Shown in pieces: positions 56,334-64,000 of a stretch of 64,000 bases of DNA. A program made the translations under genes and the position numbers. Below the pieces are notes generated by a model that saw nothing but the letters and a program-made list of their open reading frames with translations, made no database searches and was not told where the DNA came from. The stretch comes from Leucobacter komagatae (GTDB lineage Bacteria; Actinomycetota; Actinomycetes; Actinomycetales; Microbacteriaceae), in assembly GCF_006716085.1 (NCBI RefSeq), contig NZ_VFON01000001.1:186001-250000 (forward strand), read 5' to 3'. The number at the start of each line of letters is the position of its first letter. Positions within the stretch are counted from its first letter, which is position 1.

Positions 56334-58003
56334 CATTCCTCGTACCCCTCGTCGTACTGATCCCGCTCGTCGGCGCGGCGCTTGCGCTCGCGGTTCCCGG
56401 GCACCGCGCCCTGCAGCGCGGCATCACGCTCGTCGCGCTGACGGCGAGCTCGATTCTCGGCATCGCGCTCATGTTCATCGTCGATGGCGGCGGGCCCCTC
56501 GTGATGCAGGTCGGCGGCTGGGCAGCGCCGTATGGCATCTCGCTGGTCGTTGACCGCGTCTCAGCGCTCATGCTCGCGGTCTCCGCGATCGTGCTGCTCG
56601 CGGTGTTCATCTTTTCCATCGGGCAGGGCCTCGCCGACGGCGACGAGGAGACCCCGGTCTCGATCTACTACCCGACGTACATGGTGCTCGGCGCGGGGGT
56701 GTTCAACGCCTTCATCGCGGGCGACCTCTTCAACCTGTACGTCGGCTTCGAGATCCTTCTCGTCTCGAGCTACGTGCTCATCACGCTCGGCGGCACTGCC
56801 CCCCGCATCCGCGCCGGCGTCACCTACGTTGTCGTGTCGCTCGTGTCATCGATCCTGTTCCTCGCGGCGATCGGCCTCGTGTACGGCGCGACCGGCACCG
56901 TGAACATGGCGCAGCTGCAGACCCGCATTGCGGAGCTGCCGAGCGACCTGCAGCTCATTTTGAACCTCGCGCTGCTCATCGCGTTCGGCATTAAGGCGGC
57001 GGTCTTCCCGCTCGCGTTCTGGCTGCCCGACTCGTACCCTACGGCGCCGGCGCCCGTCACCGCGGTCTTCGCGGGCCTGCTCACGAAGGTCGGCGTCTAC
57101 GCGATCATCCGCACCCAGACGATGCTGTTTCCCGAGTCGAGCGTCGACCCGTTATTGATGGTGATCGCAGCGCTCACCCTGCTCGTGGGCATCCTCGGTG
57201 CGATCTCGCAGCTCGACGTTAAGCGCATGCTGTCGTTCACGCTCATCAGCCACATCGGCTACATGATCTTTGGTATCGCGATCGCGACGTCCGCGGGGTT
57301 CGCCGCAACCATCTACTACATCGCGCACCACATTATTGTGCAGACGACGCTGTTCCTCGCGGTCGGGCTCATGGAGCGTCAGGGCGGCACGACCTCGCTG
57401 TCGGGGCTCGGCGGGATGCTCCGCAGCGCGCCCGTCATCGGCGTGCTCTTCTTCATCCCGATGCTCAACCTGGGCGGCATCCCGCCGTTCTCGGGGTTCC
57501 TCGGAAAGGTCGGCCTGTTTACAGCCGGAGCCCAGCTGCAGTCACCGGGCGCGTACTGGCTGATCGGCATCGGCGCGCTCGTGTCGCTGCTCACGCTGTA
57601 CGCGCTCGCGCGAGCGTGGGTGCTCGCGTTCTGGCGCCCGAAGCCCGCCGCCGCGAACGCTGCGAAAGACCCGGCGAAGGATCCCGTGAAGTCGCCCTCC
57701 ACCGAGGCCCTGCGGCTGCGGGAGCGCGAGGAAGCGATGATCGAACGGCTGCAGGATGCGCCCGACGCCGCCCCAACACAGGAGCGCAAGGGGATCCCGC
57801 GCCTCATGATCGCGGCGACCGTCGGAATGATCGGCGTGAGTCTCGTGCTGACCTTTGCCGCCGGCCCACTCTTCGCCTACGCCGAGCGCGCGGGCGATGA
57901 CCTCGCTGCTCCTGAGGGGCTCGCCTCGCTCGTCTTGGACGGCGAGCACCCGAACGGTGGCAGCGGCTCCACCGCAGCGCCAGAGGAGGTCGACAATGGC
58001 TAA
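56330..58003 (+). CDS. mrpD: Na+/H+ antiporter subunit D
   Basis: A 557-residue ND2/ND4-like antiporter module with about 14 helices. The essential Glu lies in YVGFEILLVSSYVL and the essential Lys in GIKAAVFPLAFWLPDSYPTAP. HHIIVQTTLFLAVGLME is the discontinuous-helix region. A charged cytoplasmic insertion sits near residues 435-485 before the last helix, and a Gly/Ser tail ends the protein. GTG start overlapping mrpC. Confidence 0.93.
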   Translation: MTFLVPLVVLIPLVGAALALAVPGHRALQRGITLVALTASSILGIALMFIVDGGGPLVMQVGGWAAPYGISLVVDRVSALMLAVSAIVLLAVFIFSIGQGLADGDEETPVSIYYPTYMVLGAGVFNAFIAGDLFNLYVGFEILLVSSYVLITLGGTAPRIRAGVTYVVVSLVSSILFLAAIGLVYGATGTVNMAQLQTRIAELPSDLQLILNLALLIAFGIKAAVFPLAFWLPDSYPTAPAPVTAVFAGLLTKVGVYAIIRTQTMLFPESSVDPLLMVIAALTLLVGILGAISQLDVKRMLSFTLISHIGYMIFGIAIATSAGFAATIYYIAHHIIVQTTLFLAVGLMERQGGTTSLSGLGGMLRSAPVIGVLFFIPMLNLGGIPPFSGFLGKVGLFTAGAQLQSPGAYWLIGIGALVSLLTLYALARAWVLAFWRPKPAAANAAKDPAKDPVKSPSTEALRLREREEAMIERLQDAPDAAPTQERKGIPRLMIAATVGMIGVSLVLTFAAGPLFAYAERAGDDLAAPEGLASLVLDGEHPNGGSGSTAAPEEVDNG

Positions 58004-58556
58004 GCGCACCCCACGCACGGTGCGGGGCATGGAACTCATCGTGCGTTTCCACGAGCTACCGTTGCTCGTCGGCCTCGTTGTGCTCTGGATGATGCTCTGG
58101 CGCGAGGCGTCGCTCCTCTCGCTCGTGAGCGGCATCGTCGTCTCGATCGTGATGATGCGCGTGTTCTACCTGCCTCCCGTCGCACTCGCAGGGCGCTTCA
58201 ACCCCTGGTACGCGCTGCGATACCTCGGGTACTTCCTGTGGAACCTTGCGCGCGCCTCGTTCGAGGTCGCCTGGCTCGCCGTTCGGCCCGGCCCGGTGCC
58301 GGAGACGTCGATTATCGCGGTGCGGCTGCGCACGAGCTCCGACTTCATCCTCACGATCGTCGGGCTCACGATCTCGCTGATCCCCGGCTCGCTCGTGGCC
58401 GAGGTCGACAGGTTCGGGTCGACGCTCTACCTACACGTGCTGAATACGCCCTCGCAGAAGGCGATCACCAAGATGCGCCACGACGTCGCGACGATCGAGC
58501 GGCTGCTCATCCTCACGCTCGGGTCGAAAGAAGAAGTTCAGGCGGTGCGCAGATGA
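57996..58556 (+). CDS. mrpE: Na+/H+ antiporter subunit E
   Basis: A 186-residue subunit with three N-terminal helices (HELPLLVGLVVLWMMLW and VVSIVMMRVF, among others) and a soluble C-terminal domain containing SDFILTIVGLTISLIPGSLV and LYLHVLNTP. ATG 57996 overlaps the mrpD stop by eight bases and has AGAGGAGG upstream. Confidence 0.92.
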   Translation: MAKRTPRTVRGMELIVRFHELPLLVGLVVLWMMLWREASLLSLVSGIVVSIVMMRVFYLPPVALAGRFNPWYALRYLGYFLWNLARASFEVAWLAVRPGPVPETSIIAVRLRTSSDFILTIVGLTISLIPGSLVAEVDRFGSTLYLHVLNTPSQKAITKMRHDVATIERLLILTLGSKEEVQAVRR

Positions 58557-58861
58557 CGTTCGAAGTCACGATGTTTATCGCGATCGGGATCGGCCTGACG
58601 TTTACCGCGCTCGCCGCTCTCGTGCGGATCGTGCGCGGGCCGACGATCCTCGACCGCATGGTCGCCTCCGACGTGCTCCTCACGACCGTGATTCTCGCGC
58701 TCGGCGCCGACATGGTCGCGCGCGGGCACACCGACTCGATTCCGATCATGGTCGCGATTGCCGCGACCGCGACGTTCGCGACGATCGTTGTCGCGCGCTA
58801 CGTGAAGCGGCGAAGCGAGCAAGACCTACCGGAGACCACGGGGGAGGCGGAACATGTTTGA
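58553..58861 (+). CDS. mrpF: Na+/H+ antiporter subunit F
   Basis: A 102-residue three-helix subunit with the family block RIVRGPTILDRMVASDVLLT. The ATG overlaps the mrpE stop (ATGA). The hydrophilic C-terminus (VKRRSEQDLPETTGE) is a little longer than in Bacillus. Confidence 0.92.
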   Translation: MTFEVTMFIAIGIGLTFTALAALVRIVRGPTILDRMVASDVLLTTVILALGADMVARGHTDSIPIMVAIAATATFATIVVARYVKRRSEQDLPETTGEAEHV

Positions 58862-59318
58862 CCAGATCCTCGACGCGTTGGCGCTCGTGTGCCTGCTGCT
58901 CGCCGCGCTCCTGTCGGCCGCGGCGGGCATCGGGCTCCTGCGGTTCACCGATGCGCTGAGCCGGCTGCACGCCGCCACGAAGCCGCAGATCTTCGGTCTG
59001 CTGCTCGTGATCGCCGCTGTCGCCCTTGACCAGCGCTCCTTTGGGGTGCTGCTCGCGCTCGTTCCCGTGTTCGTGTTCCAGGCCCTCACCGCGCCGACGG
59101 CCGCGCACATGGTGGGCCGCGCCGCGTACCGTACCGGGCAGCTCGACCAGCGCACAATCCTTGTCGACGAGCTCGGCCCCGCCGTCGAGCGGGCTACCGC
59201 CAACGCCGCCGCGCAAGACCGGGAGCAGGCGCTCGCCGAGGCCGAGCGCGACCGGCAGCTCGAGGCGGAGAACGCGGAACGCGAGGTCAAGCCCGTGCGC
59301 CCGCCGACGCTCAGCTGA
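58854..59318 (+). CDS. mrpG: Na+/H+ antiporter subunit G
   Basis: A 154-residue subunit, three membrane helices (LALVCLLLAALLSAAAGIGL first) with the family motif LRFTDALSRLHAATKP. Overlaps mrpF by eight bases. About 40 charged residues form a C-terminal cytoplasmic extension (AAAQDREQALAEAERDRQLE), predicted helical. Last gene of the operon. Confidence 0.92.
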   Translation: MFDQILDALALVCLLLAALLSAAAGIGLLRFTDALSRLHAATKPQIFGLLLVIAAVALDQRSFGVLLALVPVFVFQALTAPTAAHMVGRAAYRTGQLDQRTILVDELGPAVERATANAAAQDREQALAEAERDRQLEAENAEREVKPVRPPTLS

Positions 59319-59391
59319 TATGACTTTACCGGCTCGCGCGCGCCGCGCGCCGCGAGTTTTCCGCCCGCGCGCCAGCCCCCAGATAGACAGG

Positions 59392-59423
59392 AAAGGCGGC
59401 CCCTCCGCAGAGGGGCCGCCTTT
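59392..59423. terminator. Two-way terminator between mrpG and aceB
   Basis: AAAGGCGGCCCCTC pairs perfectly with GAGGGGCCGCCTTT over 14 bases around the loop CGCA. A- and T-runs flank it, so it serves both convergent operons. Confidence 0.92.
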
Positions 59424-59460
59424 CGCTCACCAGAGTAGCGCTAGGACTTGCGCTGGGCGC

Positions 59461-61116
59461 CTACGCGTCGACGAGGTAGCGGCTGTACGCCGGCACCGTA
59501 AGGAACGTCGGGAACGTGTCACCGAGCGCGACGTCCGCGAAGAGCTCAGCCGCGTCATCGTAGCGGTCGCCCTCGAAACGTTCGAAGCCGCGAACCGTCT
59601 CGGCGAGGATGTCAGACACCCAGGCGCGCGTGATCGGGGTGCCATCGGCGGTGCGCTGATCCTGATGGATCCACTGCCAGATCTGCGAGCGGCTGATCTC
59701 GGCCGTCGCAGCGTCCTCCATGAGGTTGTCGATCGCCGCAGCGCCGATGCCGCGCAGCCATGACTCGATGTACCGGACTCCGATCGAGACGTTGTCGCGC
59801 ACGCCTGCCTCGGTGATGTCGCGGCCAATGTGCACGTCGAGCAGCTGCGCCGCCGTCACCTCGACGTCGTCGCGCTGGCGATCCACCTGGTTCGGGCGAT
59901 CGCCGAGCACAGCGTCGAACTCCGCCTGTGCGACGGGGATGAGGTCGGGGTGCGCCACCCAGGTGCCGTCGAAGCCGTCGGTCGCCTCGCGGTTCTTGTC
60001 AGCGCGCACCTTCTCCTCGGCTAGGCGGGTCACCTCGGGGTCGCGACGGTTCGGGATGAACGCGCTCATGCCGCCGATTGCGTGGGCGCCGCGCTTGTGG
60101 CAGGTCTTCACGAGCAGCTCGGTGTACGCGCGCATGAAGGGCACCGTCATGGTGACCTCGCTGCGGTCGGGCATCACGAAGCGCGCGCCGCGGCCGCGGT
60201 AGTTCTTGATGATCGAGAAGATGTAGTCCCAGCGGCCCGCGTTGAGGCCGGCCATGTGGTCGCGCAGCACGTAGAGGATCTCCTCCATCTCGAACGCGGC
60301 GGGCAGGGTCTCGATGAGCACCGTCGCCCGGATTGTGCCGTGCTCGAGGCCGAGCCGCTGCTCGGTGAAGGTGAAAATGTCGTCCCAGAGCTTCGCTTCC
60401 TCGCTCGACTCGAGCTTCGCGATGTAGAAGTAGGGGCCGTGACCGTTCTCGATGAGCTGCTTCGCGTTGTGGAACGCGTACAGGCCGAAGTCAACGAGGC
60501 TGCCAGACGCGGCGCCCTGCTGGCCCTGAGCATCGGTGAACCGGATGTGCTTCTCAACGAGGTGCCATCCGCGGGGCCGCATCACGATCGTGGGCGTGCG
60601 CTCTGCGGTGATGCGGTACTCCTTGCCCTCCGGGCTCGTGTACTCGAGCTGGCCGCGGATCGCGTCGAACAGCGAGAGCTGGCCGCCGATGACGTTGCGC
60701 CAGGTCGGGCTCGTCGCATCCTCTTGGTCGGCGAGCCAGACCTTGGCGCCGGAGTTCATCGCGTTGATCGTCATCTTCGGGTCGGTGGGGCCGGTGATCT
60801 CGACGCGGCGGTCCTCGAGACCGGGTGCCGGCGCTGCGACCTTCCAGCTCGCGTCCACGCGAATGCTGCGCGTGTCTTCGCGGAACTTCGGGTCACGGCC
60901 GTTGCCGATCTCGTAGCGGCGGCGCTGCCGGTCTGCGAGGCGCTCGTGGCGCGAGCTGGCGAATCGCTCGTGCAGCTCGGTGAGGAAGGCGAGGGCCTCG
61001 GGGGTGAGGATCTCATCGGAGCGGTCGAACGGGCGGCCGTTCACGTCGAGTCGCGGTTCGTGGGTCATCGGGGTGTAGGTGCTGGGCCGCTCTGCGGTCG
61101 CGGTTGGGGTGTTCAT
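59461..61116 (-). CDS. aceB: Malate synthase
   Basis: Condenses glyoxylate and acetyl-CoA to malate in the glyoxylate shunt. 551 residues, malate synthase A type. It contains the conserved WLADQEDATSPTW, the Mg/glyoxylate region (TVLIETLPAAFEMEEILYVL), HAIGGMSAFIPNRRDPEV and the C-terminal NVSIGVRYIESWLRGIGA. ATG start at 61116. Divergent from ramB, whose product controls acetate and glyoxylate genes in Corynebacterium, so regulation by the neighbour is likely. Isocitrate lyase is not in the window. Confidence 0.95.
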   Translation of the reverse strand: MNTPTATAERPSTYTPMTHEPRLDVNGRPFDRSDEILTPEALAFLTELHERFASSRHERLADRQRRRYEIGNGRDPKFREDTRSIRVDASWKVAAPAPGLEDRRVEITGPTDPKMTINAMNSGAKVWLADQEDATSPTWRNVIGGQLSLFDAIRGQLEYTSPEGKEYRITAERTPTIVMRPRGWHLVEKHIRFTDAQGQQGAASGSLVDFGLYAFHNAKQLIENGHGPYFYIAKLESSEEAKLWDDIFTFTEQRLGLEHGTIRATVLIETLPAAFEMEEILYVLRDHMAGLNAGRWDYIFSIIKNYRGRGARFVMPDRSEVTMTVPFMRAYTELLVKTCHKRGAHAIGGMSAFIPNRRDPEVTRLAEEKVRADKNREATDGFDGTWVAHPDLIPVAQAEFDAVLGDRPNQVDRQRDDVEVTAAQLLDVHIGRDITEAGVRDNVSIGVRYIESWLRGIGAAAIDNLMEDAATAEISRSQIWQWIHQDQRTADGTPITRAWVSDILAETVRGFERFEGDRYDDAAELFADVALGDTFPTFLTVPAYSRYLVDA

Positions 61117-61379
61117 CGTGCTGTCCTTAGCGTGAGGTGTGCGGGGGAGCCGGTGGTGAGGCCGGTCCCCGCGTGTGTGGTGAAGCCGCTGGGTGTTGCT
61201 GCTGGTGCTCCGGAGCCGGTGTCGCTCGCCGTTGAAGACTTGTGAACCCGGAACCGGGAGGTGTTGCCTGGTGTGCTTCTATCCTCTGCCCCACAATCGA
61301 CTGTCGTGCGCCATCTGTCGCGTGAAATAATCCACTTTTTCTGCTTGCTGAAAGATTTTGGGTCTGTCACCATGGGAAT
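61117..61379. promoter_or_regulatory. aceB-ramB divergent control region
   Basis: 263 bases. The AT-richest part, 61325-61360 (ACTTTTTCTGCTTGCTGAAA core), stands out and contains a TTGC-centred element loosely like RamB sites, but it is not a clear match. No gene is seen. Confidence 0.45.
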
Positions 61380-62849
61380 ATGACTATTGAAGCCCTCGAT
61401 CTTCCGGCGGCAGAGCCCGAGACCGACTCCGGTGACGCCCTGACGCTTGGTCGCCGCATCCGCGAGCGGCGCACCGAGCTCGGCATGACGCTTGAGCAGC
61501 TTGCGCAAGCAGTCGACCGCGCGCCGTCGCAGCTGTCGGCGCTCGAGAACGGCAAACGCGAACCCAGGCTGCCGCTGCTCCGGGCGCTCGCGAGCGCGCT
61601 CCAGTCGACGGTCGACGAGCTGCTGCTCGACGAGGCCCCGAGCGAGCGGGCCGCGCTCGAGATCTCGGTTGAGCGTGCCCAGCGCGGCTCGGTCTTCCGC
61701 TCGCTCGGGCTGCAGCCCATCCGGGTGTCGAAAGCGACGAACGATGAGACGCTGCGCGCGATCATCGGCCTCCACCAGGAGGTCGAGCGGCTGCACAGCG
61801 AGCGCGCTGCGACACCGGAGGAGGCGCGGCGCGCGAACACCGAGCTGCGTGCGGGCATGCGCGTCGCGAACAACTACTACCCAGACCTGGAGCGGGCGGC
61901 TGCCGACCTGCTCGACAGCGTCGGCTACTCGGGCGGCCCCGTGCTGCAGCAGACCGTCGCGAAGGTGGCTGAGAAGCTCGGGTTCACCCTGCACTACGTG
62001 TCTGACCTGCCGCACTCGACGCGCTCGGTCATCGACCGGCGCAACGGGCGTATCTACCTGAGCGCGAACCTGCCGTCGCGCGACGCTCGCGCCCCGATCC
62101 TGCGCGCCCTTGGCAGCCTCGTGTGCGGGCACGAAGAACCGAAGAACTACGGTGACTTCCTCAAGCAGCGCGTCGAGGTGAACTACCTCGCGGGCGCGGT
62201 CCTGCTGCCTGAAACCGCGGCCGTTGAGTCGCTCAGGGATGCGAAGAAGCGCCGCGAGATCTCGATGGAGGATCTGCGCGACGCGTTCGCCGTCTCCTAC
62301 GAGATGGCGGCGCACCGGTTCACGAACCTGGCAACCGAGTGGCTCGACTTGAACGTCCACTTCATGAAGGCGCACGAGTCGGGCACGCTCATCAAGGCGT
62401 ACGAGAATGACGGCGTGCGTTTCCCCTCGGATGCGCTCGGTAACCTTGAGGGCGCGATGGTCTGCCGCAACTGGACGGCGAGAACGGTGTTCGCTCAGCC
62501 TGACTTCTTCAACCCCTGGTACCAGTACACCGACATGGCCGCGGGCGGGACCTACTGGTGCACGTCGCGCCTCGAGAACGCGAAGGAGGGGCAGTACTCC
62601 GTGAGCGTCGGGGTGCGCTTTGAAGACGTGAAGTGGTTCCGGGGACGCGAGACCCAGCACCGATCGAAGTCGTTCTGCCCAGACGAGCGCTGCTGCAGGC
62701 GAGCCTCGACCGAGCTGACGCAGAAGTGGCACGCGTCGGCGTGGCCCGAGGCGGCGACGCCGACGAGCCTCCTGGCAGCGCTTCCGACGGGCACATTCCC
62801 AGGCGTCGACTCCCACGAGGTGTACGAGTTCCTGGAGTCGCACGAGTAG
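61380..62849 (+). CDS. ramB: RamB-like regulator of acetate metabolism (XRE/DUF2083)
   Basis: A 489-residue regulator. HTH_3 domain at about residues 22-78 (MTLEQLAQAVDRAPSQLSAL), an IrrE/ImmA-like middle region (NYLAGAVLLPETAA), and the C-terminal short-chain-fatty-acid-regulator region (FNPWYQYTDMAAGGTYWCTS, then several Cys including CPDERCCRRA). In Corynebacterium and Mycobacterium, RamB represses aceA, aceB and its own gene. The divergent aceB supports the same role here. ATG start at 61380. Confidence 0.9.
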   Translation: MTIEALDLPAAEPETDSGDALTLGRRIRERRTELGMTLEQLAQAVDRAPSQLSALENGKREPRLPLLRALASALQSTVDELLLDEAPSERAALEISVERAQRGSVFRSLGLQPIRVSKATNDETLRAIIGLHQEVERLHSERAATPEEARRANTELRAGMRVANNYYPDLERAAADLLDSVGYSGGPVLQQTVAKVAEKLGFTLHYVSDLPHSTRSVIDRRNGRIYLSANLPSRDARAPILRALGSLVCGHEEPKNYGDFLKQRVEVNYLAGAVLLPETAAVESLRDAKKRREISMEDLRDAFAVSYEMAAHRFTNLATEWLDLNVHFMKAHESGTLIKAYENDGVRFPSDALGNLEGAMVCRNWTARTVFAQPDFFNPWYQYTDMAAGGTYWCTSRLENAKEGQYSVSVGVRFEDVKWFRGRETQHRSKSFCPDERCCRRASTELTQKWHASAWPEAATPTSLLAALPTGTFPGVDSHEVYEFLESHE

Positions 62850-62980
62850 CGCTGGTTCTGCCGGGGCCGTGAGCCCACCGCGTAATTTGCGGCCAGGGAT
62901 GCGCCGCGATGCCCCACTGCGATAGCGTAGGGGGAAAGTATCGGAGTCATTGCTCCGGCGAGTAGGAAACGGGTGAGACA

Positions 62981-63436
62981 GTGGTGAGCGAGAAGCGGAA
63001 TAAGGACACCGAGGTACGCGCCACCGAGCAGTTCCGTGAGGATCTGAACGCGATGATTCGCGCCCAGGTGACCGACCTTACGATCGATGAGCTCGAGGCC
63101 GTGCAGTCGCTCCCATCGGGCGCGGCGCTGCTCGTCGTACGCCGCGGCCCCGACCTGGGCGCACGGTTCCTCCTCGATCAGGATTCGACCGTGGCGGGGC
63201 GCCACCCAGCGGCCGACATCTTCTTGGACGACGTGACCGTCTCGCGTAAGCACGCAGAGTTCAAGCGCCGCGGTACCGTGTTCTCCGTGCTCGATCGCGG
63301 CTCGCTCAATGGGACGTACAGCAACGGTGAGCGCATCGATGGCGAGGTCGTTCTTGAGGACGGCGTCGAGGTGCAGGTTGGCAAGTTCCGCTTCACCTTC
63401 TTCGCGTCGCGGTTTGATCTGCCAGGCTCCTTCTAA
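62981..63436 (+). CDS. FHA-domain metabolic regulator, GarA/OdhI-like
   Basis: A 151-residue protein (GTG 62981; a second GTG three bases later is equally possible). The FHA domain at about 50-145 shows GRHPAADIFLDDVTVSRKHAEF-type motifs (Arg, Ser, His of phosphopeptide binding) and SLNGTYSNG. GarA/OdhI proteins inhibit 2-oxoglutarate dehydrogenase unless phosphorylated at an N-terminal ETTSVF motif by PknG/PknB. Here the aligned segment reads RATEQF, so only one Thr remains. It is followed directly by an ftsR-like MerR gene, the conserved actinobacterial order. Confidence 0.87.
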   Translation: MVSEKRNKDTEVRATEQFREDLNAMIRAQVTDLTIDELEAVQSLPSGAALLVVRRGPDLGARFLLDQDSTVAGRHPAADIFLDDVTVSRKHAEFKRRGTVFSVLDRGSLNGTYSNGERIDGEVVLEDGVEVQVGKFRFTFFASRFDLPGSF

Positions 63437-64000
63437 TGGCGGCCGCGCCACTGCGGGCGGTGCCCGTCGGGCTGCTCAGCATCGGCCAGGTGCTTGCCGC
63501 GCTGCAGGACGACTTCGCTGACCTTACGCCGTCGAAGCTGCGGTTCCTTGAAGACCAGGGGCTCGTTACCCCGGAGCGCACGAAGTCGGGTTACCGCAAG
63601 TTCTCGCAGGAGCACGTGGAGCGCGTCCGCCTCGTGCTGACGCTCCAGCGCGACCACTACCTGCCGCTGAAGAAGATCGCCGAGGTGCTCGAGGAGCTCG
63701 ACGCGGGCCGTGACCCCGTCATACCCGGAGCCTCGCAGCGCAGCGCGTCAACGATCCTGTCGTCGAAGGAGGTGCTCTCGAGTGATGAGCTGTGCCACGC
63801 CGCCGCGACCAACAAGCGCTTCCTTGGTGAGGCGATCGCGGCAGGCCTGCTGCCCGCCACCGAGGTCTTCCCGTTCGATGCCATCGCGCAGCTGAACGCG
63901 CTCGTTCGACTCGCTCAGGCGGGCCTCACGCCGCGTCACCTGCGGTCGCTGCGGGTCGCCGCGGAGCGCGAAGCGGAGATGCTCGCGCACGCCGTTGCCT
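63436..64000 (+). CDS. ftsR: MerR family regulator, FtsR-like (3' end outside window)
   Basis: The ATG overlaps the FHA gene stop by one base (TAATG). The first 188 codons are present and run off the right edge. The MerR winged helix is SIGQVLAALQDDFADLTPSKLRFLE..., with the wing SGYRKFSQEHVERVRLVL and LPLKKIAEVLEEL. A second region near 115-185 repeats a DNA-binding-like pattern. The gene order GarA/OdhI then MerR matches odhI-ftsR of Corynebacterium, where FtsR activates ftsZ, and garA-Rv1828 of mycobacteria. Orthology is inferred from order and sequence. Confidence 0.85.
   Translation, partial: MAAAPLRAVPVGLLSIGQVLAALQDDFADLTPSKLRFLEDQGLVTPERTKSGYRKFSQEHVERVRLVLTLQRDHYLPLKKIAEVLEELDAGRDPVIPGASQRSASTILSSKEVLSSDELCHAAATNKRFLGEAIAAGLLPATEVFPFDAIAQLNALVRLAQAGLTPRHLRSLRVAAEREAEMLAHAVA

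Overview
The window comes from a high-GC actinobacterium of the family Microbacteriaceae. The evidence is GC-rich codon use, GTG starts, many GTGA/ATGA stop-start overlaps, apparently leaderless genes, actinobacterial marker genes (GuaB1, RamB, a GarA/OdhI-FtsR pair) and a 16S-23S-5S operon with no tRNA in its spacer. The 16S variable regions look most like Leucobacter to me; the genus is a guess from memory, the family is firmer. There is no CRISPR array, transposase, integrase or phage module.

Layout. 1-6343: the end of a PucR-type regulator, glpD, and a TetR gene divergent from an alkyl-DHAP-synthase-like flavoenzyme plus an SDR. 6356-10880: an amidase / alpha-beta hydrolase / MFS module with its own TetR and a perfect palindromic operator. 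10834-19463: the most unusual locus. It has a PotABCD-like ABC importer, an acyl-CoA/AMP ligase and two paralogous saccharopine-dehydrogenase-like enzymes. A TetR gene sits between two copies of one operator, each directly downstream of a TTGACA promoter. I read this as an uptake and catabolism cassette for an unidentified polyamine- or opine-like compound.

19590-28577: mostly housekeeping genes (GDPD, a 39-aa Cys-rich protein, M20 dipeptidase, mscL, guaB1, a lipoprotein, thrC, an AI-2E family transporter, a small membrane protein). 28699-31903: tRNA-Glu(CTC), two terminators in a row, then an accessory island with a two-part alpha/beta hydrolase (N-terminal helical region, DUF1023-like C-terminus) and two lipoproteins. 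It resembles a type VII secretion effector with partner or immunity proteins.

32064-46975: leuB, ilvE, a FAHD enzyme, a DUF4304-like protein, rlmN, a DUF559/AbiEi-like protein, a class V aminotransferase divergent from a LysR gene across a clean inverted repeat, an MFS gene, gltX, a TrxR-like flavoprotein, a queuosine-precursor transporter and tgt. 46976-52882: the rRNA operon with visible processing stems and a terminator. 52993-59318: a six-gene Mrp antiporter operon (A and B fused, then C-D-E-F-G). 59461-64000: malate synthase divergent from ramB, then the FHA protein and an ftsR-like MerR gene cut by the right edge.

Convergent gene pairs are repeatedly separated by perfect or near-perfect palindromes that can serve as two-way terminators.
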